64,000 bases of DNA. Source: Neobacillus sp. PS3-40. Lineage in GTDB: Bacteria > Bacillota > Bacilli > Bacillales > Cytobacillaceae. The position numbers and the translations under genes are program-made. The stretch is from NCBI RefSeq assembly GCF_030915485.1, contig NZ_CP133266.1, positions 620,001-684,000 of the forward strand, written 5' to 3'. This document shows, piece by piece, positions 44,084 through 53,894 of this stretch (positions are counted from its first letter, which is position 1; each line of letters opens with the position of its first letter). The notes beneath the pieces are model-generated. The model saw only the letters and a list, made by a program, of their open reading frames with translations, did not search any database and had not been told where the DNA came from.

Positions 44084-45489
44084 TTTACCCTTACAAATGG
44101 AAAATTAATACTTACTCTTGTCCCCGCTCCAACTTTGCTCTCAATTGAAATAGTTCCTTTATTATTTGCAATTAGCCTTTTGGCAATCGATAAGCCTAAA
44201 CCAGTTCCACCATTATCCCTGTTACGAGCTTTATCGACACGATAAAAACGGTTAAAGACTTTTGAAACATGTTCAGGAGGAATACCAATTCCAAAATCCT
44301 CAACGGCCAAAATAGTGGAGTGTTCATTTTGTTCGCCTATAATCAAGATCTGTTTATTTTCACCTGAATATTTAATTGCATTATCCAATAGAATAATCAG
44401 TATTTGATGTAAATGCTGTTCGGGTAACACTAATGGTTTATAGAGATTATTGATTCGGATTTTAAACTGAAATTCTGGATGAATCATTTCAAAATTTTTT
44501 ACTAACTGATATAAGAAATCGGGAACATTCACAAATTCTTGAGAATGAGAAATTCTCGAATTCTCGGCCCTCGTTAATTCTAGTAAATTTATTATCAGCG
44601 ATTTCAATTTTAAAACTTCCTGCAAAGAAGCCTCTAGAGATTCATCTAATATAGCCGGATCTTTCTTTCCCCACCGATTCAATAAGGAAAGATGACCTTC
44701 AAGAATTGAAGCAGGTGTTCTTAATTCATGTGATGCATCCTCTATAAACTGTTTTTGCTGTAAAAATGACTTTTCAATTTCATCCATCATTTCGTTAAAT
44801 AAATTTGAAAGTTCCGTAAGTTCATCTTCTTGTTTATAACCATTCATTCGCCCCTGAAAGCCACTTTCTTTAATTTTCTTCATTGTACCTGCTAAGTCTC
44901 TAATTGGTTTAAGAAGTTGCTGAGCAAGGATAATTCCACTAATTGCGCTTAAAATAATAGCTGCGATCCCGAAAAGTGTCATAACCATAAAAAGATGTTC
45001 CATCATTTTTTTGTATGAATTCAATTCTCTTACAATTTCAATTGTTCCTTGAAAATGATTGATTTTCAAAGGATACCTCGCAATAATTGCATCATTTTCT
45101 TCTGCAGATATTTTTTCAATCCTTTTTACATTGACAGGAGAAGGCTCTAACACTGGAAAAATCCCATTTTTATCGGAAACAAGAATCTTGCCATCATGAT
45201 CATACACACGGATTAACTGATCTTTATCATTCATTTTTCTTAAAAATTCATTGCTGTTCTTTATTTCATTTTCAATTGAATTATCTGGTCGTTCCTTATA
45301 ATAAGTTGTAATATCTGTTAATGTTCGTTTAACAGCAAATTCCTCACGTTTCAGCATCCATTTTGAAACTGAATGATATTCCAAAAAACTAAATAGAAAA
45401 AAGGTCAAAAAAATGGCTGTTGATCCACTTAACACTAATTTAGTCTGCCATGGTATTGTTTTAGGAAGTTTCCGAATTTTTTTTATCAT
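44080..45489 (-). CDS. Sensor histidine kinase (ArlS/YkoH-like)
   Basis: 469 residues. TM1 near 18-36, an extracytoplasmic domain of about 125 residues, TM2 near 166-190, HAMP (KPIRDLAGTMKKI, 194-245), HisKA with H254 in DASHELRTPASIL, and HATPase_c with LLDNAIKYSG, DFGIGIPPEH and GGTGLGLSIAKRL. The start overlaps the regulator stop by 4 bp. Architecture and gene pairing resemble ArlRS and YkoGH; the signal is unknown. Confidence 0.88.
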   Translation of the reverse strand: MIKKIRKLPKTIPWQTKLVLSGSTAIFLTFFLFSFLEYHSVSKWMLKREEFAVKRTLTDITTYYKERPDNSIENEIKNSNEFLRKMNDKDQLIRVYDHDGKILVSDKNGIFPVLEPSPVNVKRIEKISAEENDAIIARYPLKINHFQGTIEIVRELNSYKKMMEHLFMVMTLFGIAAIILSAISGIILAQQLLKPIRDLAGTMKKIKESGFQGRMNGYKQEDELTELSNLFNEMMDEIEKSFLQQKQFIEDASHELRTPASILEGHLSLLNRWGKKDPAILDESLEASLQEVLKLKSLIINLLELTRAENSRISHSQEFVNVPDFLYQLVKNFEMIHPEFQFKIRINNLYKPLVLPEQHLHQILIILLDNAIKYSGENKQILIIGEQNEHSTILAVEDFGIGIPPEHVSKVFNRFYRVDKARNRDNGGTGLGLSIAKRLIANNKGTISIESKVGAGTRVSINFPFVRVK

Positions 45490-46163
45490 CTCATTACGTA
45501 TCCAGTACCACGAACAGTTTGAATATAACTACCATCATTTTTCTCATCAATTTTGTTCCTTAAATATCGTACATATACATCAACGACATTTGTTTCGACA
45601 CCCGTATGGTAACCCCAAACTTTATTTAGAAGGACTTCTCTGGTTAGAACAATATTAATATTACTTATAAAAATAACAAGTAAGTCATATTCACGTTTTG
45701 TAAGAGAAATGACCTCTCCGCCTTTTCTTACTACACATGACTCTAATTCAATCGATAAATCATTAAAGTTTAATACGGTTAAATCATTAGTTGTTAAAAC
45801 TTCTACCCTTCGAAGCAATGATCTTAGTCTCGCAAGTAGTTCTTCAATAGCAAATGGTTTTATAATATAATCGTCCGCACCACTATCAAGACCTGAGACT
45901 CTATCCAAGACAGTATCTCTTGCCGTAATCATGATGATTGGAACAATCTTATTCGTCTGCCTAATCCTTCTGCACACTTCTAACCCGTTTAATTCAGGCA
46001 GCATCAAATCAAGCAGAATAGCATCCCATTCCCCAGAAAGTGCATGTTTTAAGCCATTTCGGCCATCTGAACAAACCTCTGTTTCATACCCTTCATAATT
46101 CAACTCAAGTTCAATAAATCTCGATAAATTTTTTTCATCTTCGATTATTAGGATTCTTTTCAT
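45486..46163 (-). CDS. OmpR-family response regulator (ArlR/YkoG-like)
   Basis: 225 residues. The receiver domain has E9/D10, phospho-acceptor D52 (LLDLMLPELNG), T80 in MITAR and K102-P in IIKPFAIEELLAR. The winged-helix output domain spans 125-222 (LTKREYDLLVIF, VWGYHTGVETNVVDVYVRYL, TVRGTGYVMR). First gene of the pair. The conserved residues needed for phosphorylation are all present. Confidence 0.92.
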   Translation of the reverse strand: MKRILIIEDEKNLSRFIELELNYEGYETEVCSDGRNGLKHALSGEWDAILLDLMLPELNGLEVCRRIRQTNKIVPIIMITARDTVLDRVSGLDSGADDYIIKPFAIEELLARLRSLLRRVEVLTTNDLTVLNFNDLSIELESCVVRKGGEVISLTKREYDLLVIFISNINIVLTREVLLNKVWGYHTGVETNVVDVYVRYLRNKIDEKNDGSYIQTVRGTGYVMR

Positions 46164-46534
46164 CTATTTCACGCTCACTATTGAGTAATTTCACATAATC
46201 GCCAACTTGATTTTAGCAAAAGTTTATCCTTTTACTAATTTTATATTTCCCCTATTATGCAAGGATTGCATTTGGAATTATTATCCTGAAACATTATTCC
46301 CTTTTCAATACAGAAAAAACACATGCAGGGAGTGCATGTGCTTTTATAGAAGTCAACCTCCATTATTGGGCAAAAGAATAATCTGCAGCGAATGATCTAT
46401 TGCTAAGCAATAATGAAATCGATACTTTCGTCCGATCATCGATTAATAACTCCTTTACCAACCCTACCTGTTAACTATAACAGCCTCACCAAAGAGGAAC
46501 ATGAGAAGAACATTAAAATTTGATTAAAAAAGGC
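46164..46534. other. Intergenic region with one hairpin
   Basis: Holds the promoter of the two-component operon and, at 46320-46340, the stem CACATGCA/TGCATGTG, which on the minus strand is followed by TTTTTT and may end the selU transcript. No gene is visible. Confidence 0.4.
46320..46340 (-). terminator. Probable terminator downstream of selU
   Basis: 8-bp stem CACATGCA-GGGAG-TGCATGTG with a T-run on the minus strand, about 195 bp past the selU stop. Confidence 0.5.
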
Positions 46535-47599
46535 CTAAACAAATTGGGGTTTCAAGGATAATTTATCTAGTTGAGTTTTTATTTTTTCTGTTGCTTCCTG
46601 GTGACTAGTGGCAAAAATATCAAAAAAATCTCCTACGTATTCTTGGCGCTTATGATCGTATTTCGGATCATAATAACTTTCAAGCAAGATCTTTATCATT
46701 TGGGCATATTGACATTTTTCTAAAAGCTCTGCCAAGTCCTTTTTGAAGTTAGGATCTTTTTCTCGCCTAAATACTCTTTCAAGACTTTCTTGAATTTCCC
46801 CAAAATACCATGGTAAATTTTCGAAAGGGGTGACATATTCATTTACAAGATGTGTAACCCTTTGTTCGATTGGTATGTGAAGTTGGATATGAATTCCATG
46901 GATTTTTTTTATCATTAATTCATCAGGTTGTGACGCTTTACCGATTCTTTTACTTTCTGCTTCCATAAGGAAATAGGGCGCTTCTTGCAGTTCTTGAAGC
47001 TGCTTAAATAAAAGGGAGTCAAACGTCTTTTGGTTATGGCCCTCATTTAATCCAATTGTTCCAAAAATAGATCCACGATGTCCGGCCATAGCTTCCAAGT
47101 CTAAGACGGGATAACCCTCTTTTGATAAAATTTTTAGTATTTCTGTTTTACCAACACCAGTTAATCCGTGTAATACAACGGCCTTTTCAGGGAACATGGT
47201 TGGAATTTCCTTAAGGATATACTCACGGTATGCCTTATACCCGCCGATCAAGCGTTTAGCACGAACACCGGCAAAGTCTAAAAAAGTCGCTACTGCCTTA
47301 CTCCGCGTTCCGCCACGCCAACAATGGATAATCGGCTGTATGCTCTTTCCTGAAGCCTCTTTAATTGATTGAAGAAGATCAGGTATTTTATGAGAAACAA
47401 GTTCCATTGCTCTCCATTTTGCTTGGTCTTGTCCCTCATTCTTATAGATGGTTCCTATCTCTTTCCTTTCGTCATCAGTGAATAAAGGAATATTTATGGC
47501 ACCAGGAATCGAGCTTTCCTTAAACTCAATAGGTGACCTAATATCAATAATCACGGGATTATTGATACTAAAAAGTTCTTCTACGGTAATTTCTTTCAA
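46535..47599 (-). CDS. selU: tRNA 2-selenouridine synthase (MnmH/YbbB)
   Basis: 354 residues from a TTG at 47599. The frame extends to 47680, but a consensus promoter at 47649-47677 puts transcription start inside the longer frame, so the shorter start is preferred; GGGGCG is the nearest ribosome site. The N-terminal rhodanese domain has the catalytic Cys in IIHCWRGGTRS. It is followed by a P-loop domain with HGLTGVGKTEIL and DLEAMAGHRGS. SelU swaps sulfur for selenium at the wobble 2-thiouridine of tRNAs for Lys, Glu and Gln, using selenophosphate from SelD. It supports selenium use alongside the Sec-type FdhF. Confidence 0.92.
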   Translation of the reverse strand: MKEITVEELFSINNPVIIDIRSPIEFKESSIPGAINIPLFTDDERKEIGTIYKNEGQDQAKWRAMELVSHKIPDLLQSIKEASGKSIQPIIHCWRGGTRSKAVATFLDFAGVRAKRLIGGYKAYREYILKEIPTMFPEKAVVLHGLTGVGKTEILKILSKEGYPVLDLEAMAGHRGSIFGTIGLNEGHNQKTFDSLLFKQLQELQEAPYFLMEAESKRIGKASQPDELMIKKIHGIHIQLHIPIEQRVTHLVNEYVTPFENLPWYFGEIQESLERVFRREKDPNFKKDLAELLEKCQYAQMIKILLESYYDPKYDHKRQEYVGDFFDIFATSHQEATEKIKTQLDKLSLKPQFV

Positions 47600-47648
47600 T
47601 GTGAACGACGCCCCATATTCAAATAATATAATTTTTTGGTTAACCTTT

Positions 47649-47677
47649 ATTATAAAGGAGAAGTGCAAAGCTTTCAA
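47649..47677 (-). promoter_or_regulatory. Sigma-A-type promoter of selU
   Basis: On the minus strand TTGAAA (47677-47672), a 17-bp spacer and TATAAT (47654-47649): a near-perfect vegetative promoter. Confidence 0.75.
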
Positions 47678-47685
47678 CAAACGAC

Positions 47686-47712
47686 AAAACGGCTGCCATT
47701 TGGTCAGCCGTT
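47686..47712 (-). terminator. Hairpin at the end of the 191-residue gene
   Basis: AACGGCTG...CAGCCGTT stem with a short T-tract on the minus strand; it overlaps the gene's stop and lies just upstream of the selU promoter. Confidence 0.55.
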
Positions 47713-48286
47713 AGCGAAAGGTGCTTCCAGTTAATTTTTCAACTGCTTTGCAGAATTTCCCCCAATTTTTCGGAAAACAATCTGTTCCTTCACATACATA
47801 TGTTTTACTTTTTGTTTTAAATTTAATCATCCAATTCGTTTTACCAAGAGTAATTCCTTCCTCTTTCCCATAAGAGGGCATCCATTCCCATAATTTCATG
47901 GTGAATATTTCCCTTTTGAATTCATCTAAATCTCCTGGGTTTTTAGGAGGAAAATCACTATTCGATTTTGAATCCCCAATGCGTCTCCATTCAAAAAAGG
48001 TAAATCTTTTTTGAACAAAATTCACATTTACTTGATATGAAATCCCATCATCTCCGTCAAGTATTGCTACTAATAAAAAGGGGTGTTTATCAGGCTGAAT
48101 CGAAATATTACCCTCTTGTATGCGAAATAAGTCTTTCTTTCTTGAAACAATTGATTTAATCTGTGATGGCAAAAAGGGCTTTTCCCGATAAGTGATCAGC
48201 ATTCGATTCACTTCTGTGCAAATCGCTGGAATCGGCATTGGTCCTTTATCTTCTAAAATAGAAATGATCGTTTCAAATACCTTCAT
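47711..48286 (-). CDS. Uncharacterised protein with N-terminal winged-helix-like region
   Basis: 191 residues. The first ~60 (MKVFETIISILEDKGPMPIP, EVNRMLITYREKPFLPSQIK, SRKKDLFRI) look like the HARE/winged-helix fold seen in DNA-linked proteins. The C-terminal half contains TFFEWRRIGDSKSNSDFP and TNWMIKFKTKSKTYVCEG, ending FCKAVEKLTG; it is beta-rich. Start ATG at 48286; the preceding GGGTGAGGGTGT is a weak site. I do not recognise the full-length family. Confidence 0.6.
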   Translation of the reverse strand: MKVFETIISILEDKGPMPIPAICTEVNRMLITYREKPFLPSQIKSIVSRKKDLFRIQEGNISIQPDKHPFLLVAILDGDDGISYQVNVNFVQKRFTFFEWRRIGDSKSNSDFPPKNPGDLDEFKREIFTMKLWEWMPSYGKEEGITLGKTNWMIKFKTKSKTYVCEGTDCFPKNWGKFCKAVEKLTGSTFR

Positions 48287-48547
48287 ACACCCTCACCCTA
48301 ACTTTTAAACCGATTTGTTTCCTTTTGGAAAGCCTAGTTGATATGCGCCAATTTTGGACTATTCCACAATATGTTTAAATTATATTCAAAAAATTCCCCT
48401 TTTGCTGTAACAAAGCGCACGCGTTATAAGTTTTATATAAAAAAGTGGAGGACGCCGTAACGAAAAATCAGTGATTTGGCGATCCCTTAAGCAACATAAG
48501 TTTTGGATATAAATCTTGCTTAGACTGTTAAGGCAGGAAATAAAAAC
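48287..48547. other. Intergenic region with degenerate R2 remnant
   Basis: Bases 48475-48530 carry TTTGGCGATCCC and TTTTGGATATAAATCTTGCTTAG, a worn R2 copy (d). The rest shows no gene or motif. Confidence 0.35.
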
Positions 48548-48600
48548 CCACTCTATTAAGAGTGGCAGATTGTCGAGAAAGGGGTATTTTTCTCGGCAAT
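48548..48600. repeat. Palindrome plus hairpin, left border of the IS1182 cassette
   Basis: CCACTCTATTAAGAGTGG (48548-48565) recurs exactly at 50468-50485. Next to it ATTGTCGAGAAA...TTTTTCTCGGCAAT forms a second hairpin, whose mirror-image counterpart, CTGTCGAA...TTCGACAG, lies beside the other palindrome. Confidence 0.6.
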
Positions 48601-48656
48601 TTTTATTTTCTCAGAGTCCGAATACCAAATTTATCAAAGCTCCCTGCAAATGGGCC

Positions 48657-48784
48657 TGTTGATTTCCGCTCCAGGCACTCGCTTTCCGCGGGGAGGTCCT
48701 GAAGCCTCCTCGGCGTTACCGCCTGCGGGTCTCCAGTGACCTCTATATCCCGCAGGAGTCGAGTGCCCTCCGCTCCAATCAACA
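48657..48784. repeat. R1 repeat, copy 7 (complete)
   Basis: TGTTGATTTCCGCTCC at 48657 to GCTCCAATCAACA. It contains GAAGCCTCCTCGGCG, an empty IS110 target (reverse complement GCCGAGGAGGCTTC). It abuts the 3' end of the IS1182 transposase gene and is inverted relative to copy 8. Confidence 0.75.
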
Positions 48785-48793
48785 GGGGGTAAA

Positions 48794-50179
48794 TCAACTT
48801 AAAGTATTGCAACACACTTTTTCAAATTTAGCTAAATGTGTTGCAATCTTTTTATATTTTGGCATGCGGCAGTAAGGAGAGCCTGCTCGGATGCATTCTT
48901 CAATCCCCATAACCGGCAATAGCGAAGCCCATGCAGCTCTTCCTGAGTCTGCGAAGCTTCGCTCAATTTTTTCCTTTCTAAATTTATAAAGTATTTTTCC
49001 AGATTTAGATAAGCGATTTAACCTTACCTTTTCTTTGTGCTCCTCCCAAACATGTCGTGTTACAACTTTCACTTTATTTTTTGAGCGTGTACATTGGGAT
49101 AAAAATGGGCAGTTCGTACACTTCTTCGAATCAGATTTGTATTCCCTATATCCCTCACGGGTTGTAGTTTTGTAGGTTAATTCTTTGTTGTTGGGGCATA
49201 TGTACAGGTCACGATCTTTATCGTATGTAAATTTCCATTTGGGAAATAAACCAGTAGTAGGATGGTATCTTCTATGGGCAATGACTCCAAAAATTTTCCG
49301 ATCAGAAAGTCCTTTGCAAATGGGATTTGTAAGATACCCTGAATCTAATGCTACAGCTTCCACCATAAATCCAAATCGTTGGAACTGACGGTCCAACCTA
49401 CTAAGATAAGGAACAGAATCATGAACATTGCCAGGTGTAACATAAACGTCAGTAATTATATTTAACTTTATATCCGTAGTTCGGTGGTCAAGATAACAGA
49501 ACATTTCTTGTTTATTTTCACGGGACATAAAACCACATTCTGGGTCAGTAGTACTTACACGAATTTCCTTAGTTTCTTTTACTTCGTCCTTTTCTTTTAA
49601 TGGCTTTTTTCCGTGTTTAAGTCTATCTTCTTCAATCGCCTTGTTTAAGTCATCAAAATATTCTCGAGTATCTACTTCCACTTCTTGTCTCGTAAACTTG
49701 TTTTTATTTGCATTTGCCTTTAAATGTGTAGAATCCGTAAATAAAACACGTCCGCCAACCATCTTATGATTTATTGCTAGAAGTACAATCTCATCAAAAA
49801 TCTCCTGAAGAATAGTAGTATCCTTAAAACGGTATTGACGATTCCAACTAATCGTTGAGTGATGAGGTACAGAGTCCTTGAATTTTAGACCTAAAAACCA
49901 GCGATAGGCAACGTTCGTTCTAATTTCTCTTTCTAGTTGGCGTTCAGAACGAATGCCATAAATATAACCAATAAACATCATTATAAAAAGAATAAGGGGA
50001 TCAGTTGGGCGTCCATTATCATCGCTATAATATTGGCGGATTTTTTCTAGAAGAAACGAAAAATCAATATATTTATCAATCAAACAAAGTAGATGGTCAT
50101 CAGGTACTAATTCATCAATAGATACAAATTCATATTCATTTTGACTATACTCTTTTGGCTTAAACATTGATTTCACCAC
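48794..50179 (-). CDS. IS1182-family transposase with two compensating frameshifts
   Basis: 461 residues. DUF772 N-terminus ([55 protein letters not shown]), a central DDE region ([32 protein letters not shown]) and a cysteine group [10 protein letters not shown]. Near residue 408 the frame leaves the family consensus: it reads [15 protein letters not shown], whereas the +1 frame gives [15 protein letters not shown] and then [11 protein letters not shown]. The consensus returns with KKIATHLAK after an A-run near 48853. One extra base near 48944 and one missing A in that run explain this, so about 30 C-terminal residues are scrambled and the enzyme is probably inactive. Confidence 0.85.
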   Translation of the reverse strand: MVKSMFKPKEYSQNEYEFVSIDELVPDDHLLCLIDKYIDFSFLLEKIRQYYSDDNGRPTDPLILFIMMFIGYIYGIRSERQLEREIRTNVAYRWFLGLKFKDSVPHHSTISWNRQYRFKDTTILQEIFDEIVLLAINHKMVGGRVLFTDSTHLKANANKNKFTRQEVEVDTREYFDDLNKAIEEDRLKHGKKPLKEKDEVKETKEIRVSTTDPECGFMSRENKQEMFCYLDHRTTDIKLNIITDVYVTPGNVHDSVPYLSRLDRQFQRFGFMVEAVALDSGYLTNPICKGLSDRKIFGVIAHRRYHPTTGLFPKWKFTYDKDRDLYICPNNKELTYKTTTREGYREYKSDSKKCTNCPFLSQCTRSKNKVKVVTRHVWEEHKEKVRLNRLSKSGKILYKFRKEKIERSFADSGRAAWASLLPVMGIEECIRAGSPYCRMPKYKKIATHLAKFEKVCCNTLS

Positions 50180-50229
50180 TTTTTTTATTAATTATTAGTT
50201 GAACGTAAGTTCTTTATTGAAAGACACTC

Positions 50230-50360
50230 TGTTGATTGGAGTGGAAGGCGCTCGACTCCTGCGGGAGTACGGGGCAGGGGAGATCCCGCAAGCGCTTCAG
50301 CGCTGAGGAAGCTCCCCTGCTCGCCCGCGGAAAGCGAGCGCCTGGAGCGGAAATCAACAG
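50230..50360. repeat. R1 repeat, copy 8 (complete)
   Basis: TGTTGATTGGAGTGGAAGG at 50230 to GGAGCGGAAATCAACAG. A long dyad (GGGGCAGGGGAG...CTCCCCTGCTC, plus AAGCGCTTCAGCGCT) gives strong hairpin potential. The IS110 target position here reads GCTGAGGAAGCTCC, a variant without insertion. Confidence 0.75.
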
Positions 50361-50440
50361 ACCAGTTACAAAGCTAATATACTAATATCGTCATAACAAA
50401 TTAACGCGGTTAATCGTTAAAGAATCTGTGCAAAATAATA

Positions 50441-50485
50441 AGCTGTCGAAGGGTTTTTCGACAGCCTCCACTCTATTAAGAGTGG
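50441..50485 (-). terminator. Twin hairpins downstream of trpA, right border of the IS1182 cassette
   Basis: CTGTCGAA-GGGTTT-TTCGACAG (50442-50463) and the palindrome CCACTCTATTAAGAGTGG (50468-50485) lie just past the trpA stop and probably end the trp operon. The same pair, mirrored, occurs at 48548-48600. Confidence 0.6.
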
Positions 50486-50493
50486 ATTCATTA

Positions 50494-51279
50494 TTATTGC
50501 ACATTTTTATAAAGATTAAAAACTGACATTAATCTTTTCAGAGATTCCAAGTCATTTTTATTAAATAGTTCAACAATTTTACTGCCAACTATTACTCCGT
50601 CACAATAGGAAGCTAATTCTTCTATTTGCCGTTCGTTTGAAATTCCAAATCCCGCTAAAACAGGAATGGGGCTTATCTCTTTTACTATTTTTAAAAATTG
50701 GCCTACCTCATGATCCAAATCATTTCGGGTACCTGTAATCCCTTTAACCGTAACAGTATATAGAAATCCCCTACCTTTGTGTGCAATCATTTTTATTCGA
50801 TCTAGTGGAGTAGTCATGGTTACAAGTCTTATTAATTCAATGTTCACTTCACTAAGAAGTGGACAAATGATTTCTTCTTCTTCAATAGGTAAATCTGGAA
50901 TAATGCACGCATCCACCCCCGCTTTAACAATCTCTTGAACAAATTTCTCAATTCCGTAAGAATAAATTGGATTTAAATAGGTCATCAGTACAATAGGAAC
51001 GGAAATGGCCTCTCTTACTCTCGCCAGCTCGCTGATTGTTGTTCTCAAACTTGTTCCATTTTCAAGGGCTCTAATTCCTGCCTTTTGTATCGTCGGACCA
51101 TCAGCAACTGGATCTGAAAAAGGAATTCCTACCTCGATAGCTGTCGCTCCCATTTCTTCTAGTATCAACAATCTATCAATTAGACAATCCATTCCCCCAT
51201 CACCAGCCATTATATATGGAATAATCGCTTTTCCACCTTTTCGTTTCAATTCATTAAAAGTATGTTGAATTCGATTCAT
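50494..51279 (-). CDS. trpA: Tryptophan synthase alpha chain
   Basis: 261 residues, TIM barrel. The catalytic Glu is in [16 protein letters not shown] and the catalytic Asp in [13 protein letters not shown]. The phosphate site is [10 protein letters not shown] and VIVGSKIV. It cleaves indole-3-glycerol phosphate and passes indole to TrpB. The start overlaps the trpB stop by 4 bp; last gene of the operon. Confidence 0.97.
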   Translation of the reverse strand: MNRIQHTFNELKRKGGKAIIPYIMAGDGGMDCLIDRLLILEEMGATAIEVGIPFSDPVADGPTIQKAGIRALENGTSLRTTISELARVREAISVPIVLMTYLNPIYSYGIEKFVQEIVKAGVDACIIPDLPIEEEEIICPLLSEVNIELIRLVTMTTPLDRIKMIAHKGRGFLYTVTVKGITGTRNDLDHEVGQFLKIVKEISPIPVLAGFGISNERQIEELASYCDGVIVGSKIVELFNKNDLESLKRLMSVFNLYKNVQ

Positions 51280-52481
51280 TGCCCTCTTTCCCCCTCCATC
51301 ATTAATCTTACCGTATCGACATCCTTATCTCCTCTTCCTGAGAGGCAGACTACAATACTTTCATGTTTAGCCATTTTCTCGGCCAATTTCACCGCAAAAG
51401 CAACCGCGTGGGCACTTTCAAGGGCTGGAATAATTCCCTCAAGCTTTGTTACTAGTTGGAAGGAATCTAATGCTTCCTTATCTGTAATTGAGCAATATTT
51501 TGCCCTGCCAATTTCTTTAAAATAGCTATGTTCTGGGCCCACCCCTGGATAATCGAGACCCGCTGAGATTGAATGTGCTTCTTGGACTTGACCATCCTCA
51601 TTTTGCAATAAGTACATTAAAGAACCATGCAAGACCCCTGGTTTACCCTTTGTTAAAGATGCTGCATGAAAATCCGAATCAATTCCTTGGCCTGCTGCCT
51701 CTACACCGTAAAGCTTTACCTCTTCATCTTCAACGAATGGGTAAAACATACCCATCGCATTGCTTCCACCACCAATACAGGCAACAAGCGCTTCTGGTAG
51801 TTTTCCTTCTCTCTCTAAGATTTGTTTCCTTGTTTCTTTCCCAATTACACTTTGAAAATCACGAACCATCATCGGGAATGGATGCGGCCCCATAACAGAT
51901 CCTAACAAATAGTGAGTATCATCAACGTTTGCAACCCAATATCGGAGCGCTTCGTTTACTGCATCTTTTAATGTTGAACTCCCAGTTGTTACACTTACTA
52001 CTTTTGCACCGAGTAGCTCCATTCGAAAAACGTTTAATGCTTGCCTTTTGATATCTTCTTCCCCCATAAAAATAATACAATCAAGATTAAATAAAGCACA
52101 TACTGTTGCAGTGGCAACGCCATGCTGCCCCGCCCCTGTTTCTGCGACAATTTTCTTCTTTCCCATTCTCACGGCAAGTAGTGCTTGACCAATTGCATTA
52201 TTAATCTTATGGGCACCAGTATGGTTTAAATCTTCTCTTTTTAGATAGATCTTTGCTCCACCAGCATGACTTGTTAAATTTTCCGCTAAATATAGCGGGG
52301 TTTGTCTACCAACATATTCCTTTAACAATCTCACAATATCTTTTTTAAAATTTGGATCGTTCTTGGCCACATTATAGGCTTCTTCTAGTTCCAACACTGC
52401 TTTCATAAGTGTTTCCGGTATAAATCTTCCTCCAAATATTCCAAAATGGCCCTTTTCGTTTGGTAATGTATATGAATTCAT
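51276..52481 (-). CDS. trpB: Tryptophan synthase beta chain
   Basis: 401 residues, PLP fold type II. The PLP lysine is in [15 protein letters not shown], and the phosphate loop is [15 protein letters not shown]. It condenses indole with serine. It starts 1 bp before the trpF stop. Confidence 0.97.
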   Translation of the reverse strand: MNSYTLPNEKGHFGIFGGRFIPETLMKAVLELEEAYNVAKNDPNFKKDIVRLLKEYVGRQTPLYLAENLTSHAGGAKIYLKREDLNHTGAHKINNAIGQALLAVRMGKKKIVAETGAGQHGVATATVCALFNLDCIIFMGEEDIKRQALNVFRMELLGAKVVSVTTGSSTLKDAVNEALRYWVANVDDTHYLLGSVMGPHPFPMMVRDFQSVIGKETRKQILEREGKLPEALVACIGGGSNAMGMFYPFVEDEEVKLYGVEAAGQGIDSDFHAASLTKGKPGVLHGSLMYLLQNEDGQVQEAHSISAGLDYPGVGPEHSYFKEIGRAKYCSITDKEALDSFQLVTKLEGIIPALESAHAVAFAVKLAEKMAKHESIVVCLSGRGDKDVDTVRLMMEGERGQ

Positions 52482-52482
52482 C

Positions 52483-53103
52483 CTATTTCTCCTCCAAAGC
52501 GGTAATTTTCACCTTTTCAATAAACGATTTTATTTTATTTAAATCTTTTTTTCCCTCAGTCTCTACCCCACTGCTAACATCTACCATATACGGGTTGATT
52601 CGCTGGATTGCTTCTTGAACATTTTCTTCATGTAGCCCTCCAGCAAGGATAAACTGTTTACTCTGTAAATCTTCAGATTGTAACAGATTCCAATCGAAGG
52701 CTTCCCCATTTCCGCCACGGTACCGACCTTTTGGTCCATCCAAGAGGATAGATTCACAGGGATACTGCTTTATTTTCTCTAAATCGTTTTTATGTTTAAT
52801 GCTTAAAGCTTTAATAATCGGCATTGCAAAAGTTTGGCAAAACTCTGGTGTTTCGTCACCATGTAGTTGAAGATGCGTTAGTCCGATACATGATGCGATT
52901 CTTTCCATTTCTTCTTTCGTTTCATTTACAAAAACACCAACTTTCATCACAAAATCCGGTAATTCTTTAACAATTTCTATAGCCGACTCCATGTCAATTT
53001 TCCTTTTACTATCTGCAAAAACCAATCCAATTGCATCCGCGCCATATTCGACAATAGCAAGTGCCGTGGACACATCTTTAATTCCACATATTTTTATTTT
53101 CAT
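52483..53103 (-). CDS. trpF: Phosphoribosylanthranilate isomerase
   Basis: 206 residues, TIM barrel. Catalytic Cys in KICGIKD and Asp in [20 protein letters not shown] is the family signature. Separate from trpC, as in other Bacillus. The start overlaps the trpC stop (ATGA). Confidence 0.96.
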   Translation of the reverse strand: MKIKICGIKDVSTALAIVEYGADAIGLVFADSKRKIDMESAIEIVKELPDFVMKVGVFVNETKEEMERIASCIGLTHLQLHGDETPEFCQTFAMPIIKALSIKHKNDLEKIKQYPCESILLDGPKGRYRGGNGEAFDWNLLQSEDLQSKQFILAGGLHEENVQEAIQRINPYMVDVSSGVETEGKKDLNKIKSFIEKVKITALEEK

Positions 53104-53894
53104 ATTTGATTCACTCTTTCAAGTTGTAGTCTGTAATCTGTAAGATGCTGTTTAATGTTTTTACTCTTCATAAGTGCCTCTCCCACTAAAATACCATTTG
53201 CTCCCGCCTGCTTTACTCGTTCCACATCTTCTTTCACATGAATACCACTTTCACTAATTAAAAAGACTCCTGATTTTTTTACTATTGGTCCTAATTGCTC
53301 AGTAACATCGAGCGAGGTCTCAAAAGTTTTCAAATTTCGGTTATTTAAACCTATCAATTTGGCACCTGTCTTTAATGCCTTTTCTAATTCTTCAAGATTA
53401 TGGACCTCTATTAAAACTTCCAAGTTATATTTTTTTGCATATTGATATAGTTCGTTTAACTTTGATTCCTCCATTGCAGCAACAATTAATAAAATTAGGT
53501 CAGCACCGCTGGCTACTGCCCAATCTATTTGAAGTGGATCAATAATAAAATCTTTACAAAGAACTGGTAATTGAATAGCTTCCTTAACATTTCGCAAGTC
53601 CACAAACGACCCCTGAAAAAATGAGTGATCTGTTAAAACAGAAATAGCTGATGCACCATATTTTTCATATTGTTTGGCTTGTTCAACTGGAGTAATTGCT
53701 GTATTAATCACCCCTTTTGATGGGGAAGCCCGTTTGAATTCTGCGATAATGGCCATTTTTGTTTCAGAAGATAGGCTTTTGATCAATGATTTTTTAGAGA
53801 ACGGGCTACCTCCTTGGATAATTTCTTGAGTATCTTTCATTCTTGCTATCTCTACTTTTTTCATATTAATTATTCGATCTAAAATGTTTTCCAA
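53100..53894 (-). CDS. trpC: Indole-3-glycerol-phosphate synthase
   Basis: 264 residues. Substrate-site motifs: AEFKRASPSKGVIN, VLCKDFIIDPLQID, IGLNNRNLKTFE, ISESGIHVKEDV and GILVGEALM. It closes the indole ring from CdRP. No spacer separates it from trpD (53895). Confidence 0.97.
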   Translation of the reverse strand: MENILDRIINMKKVEIARMKDTQEIIQGGSPFSKKSLIKSLSSETKMAIIAEFKRASPSKGVINTAITPVEQAKQYEKYGASAISVLTDHSFFQGSFVDLRNVKEAIQLPVLCKDFIIDPLQIDWAVASGADLILLIVAAMEESKLNELYQYAKKYNLEVLIEVHNLEELEKALKTGAKLIGLNNRNLKTFETSLDVTEQLGPIVKKSGVFLISESGIHVKEDVERVKQAGANGILVGEALMKSKNIKQHLTDYRLQLERVNQI

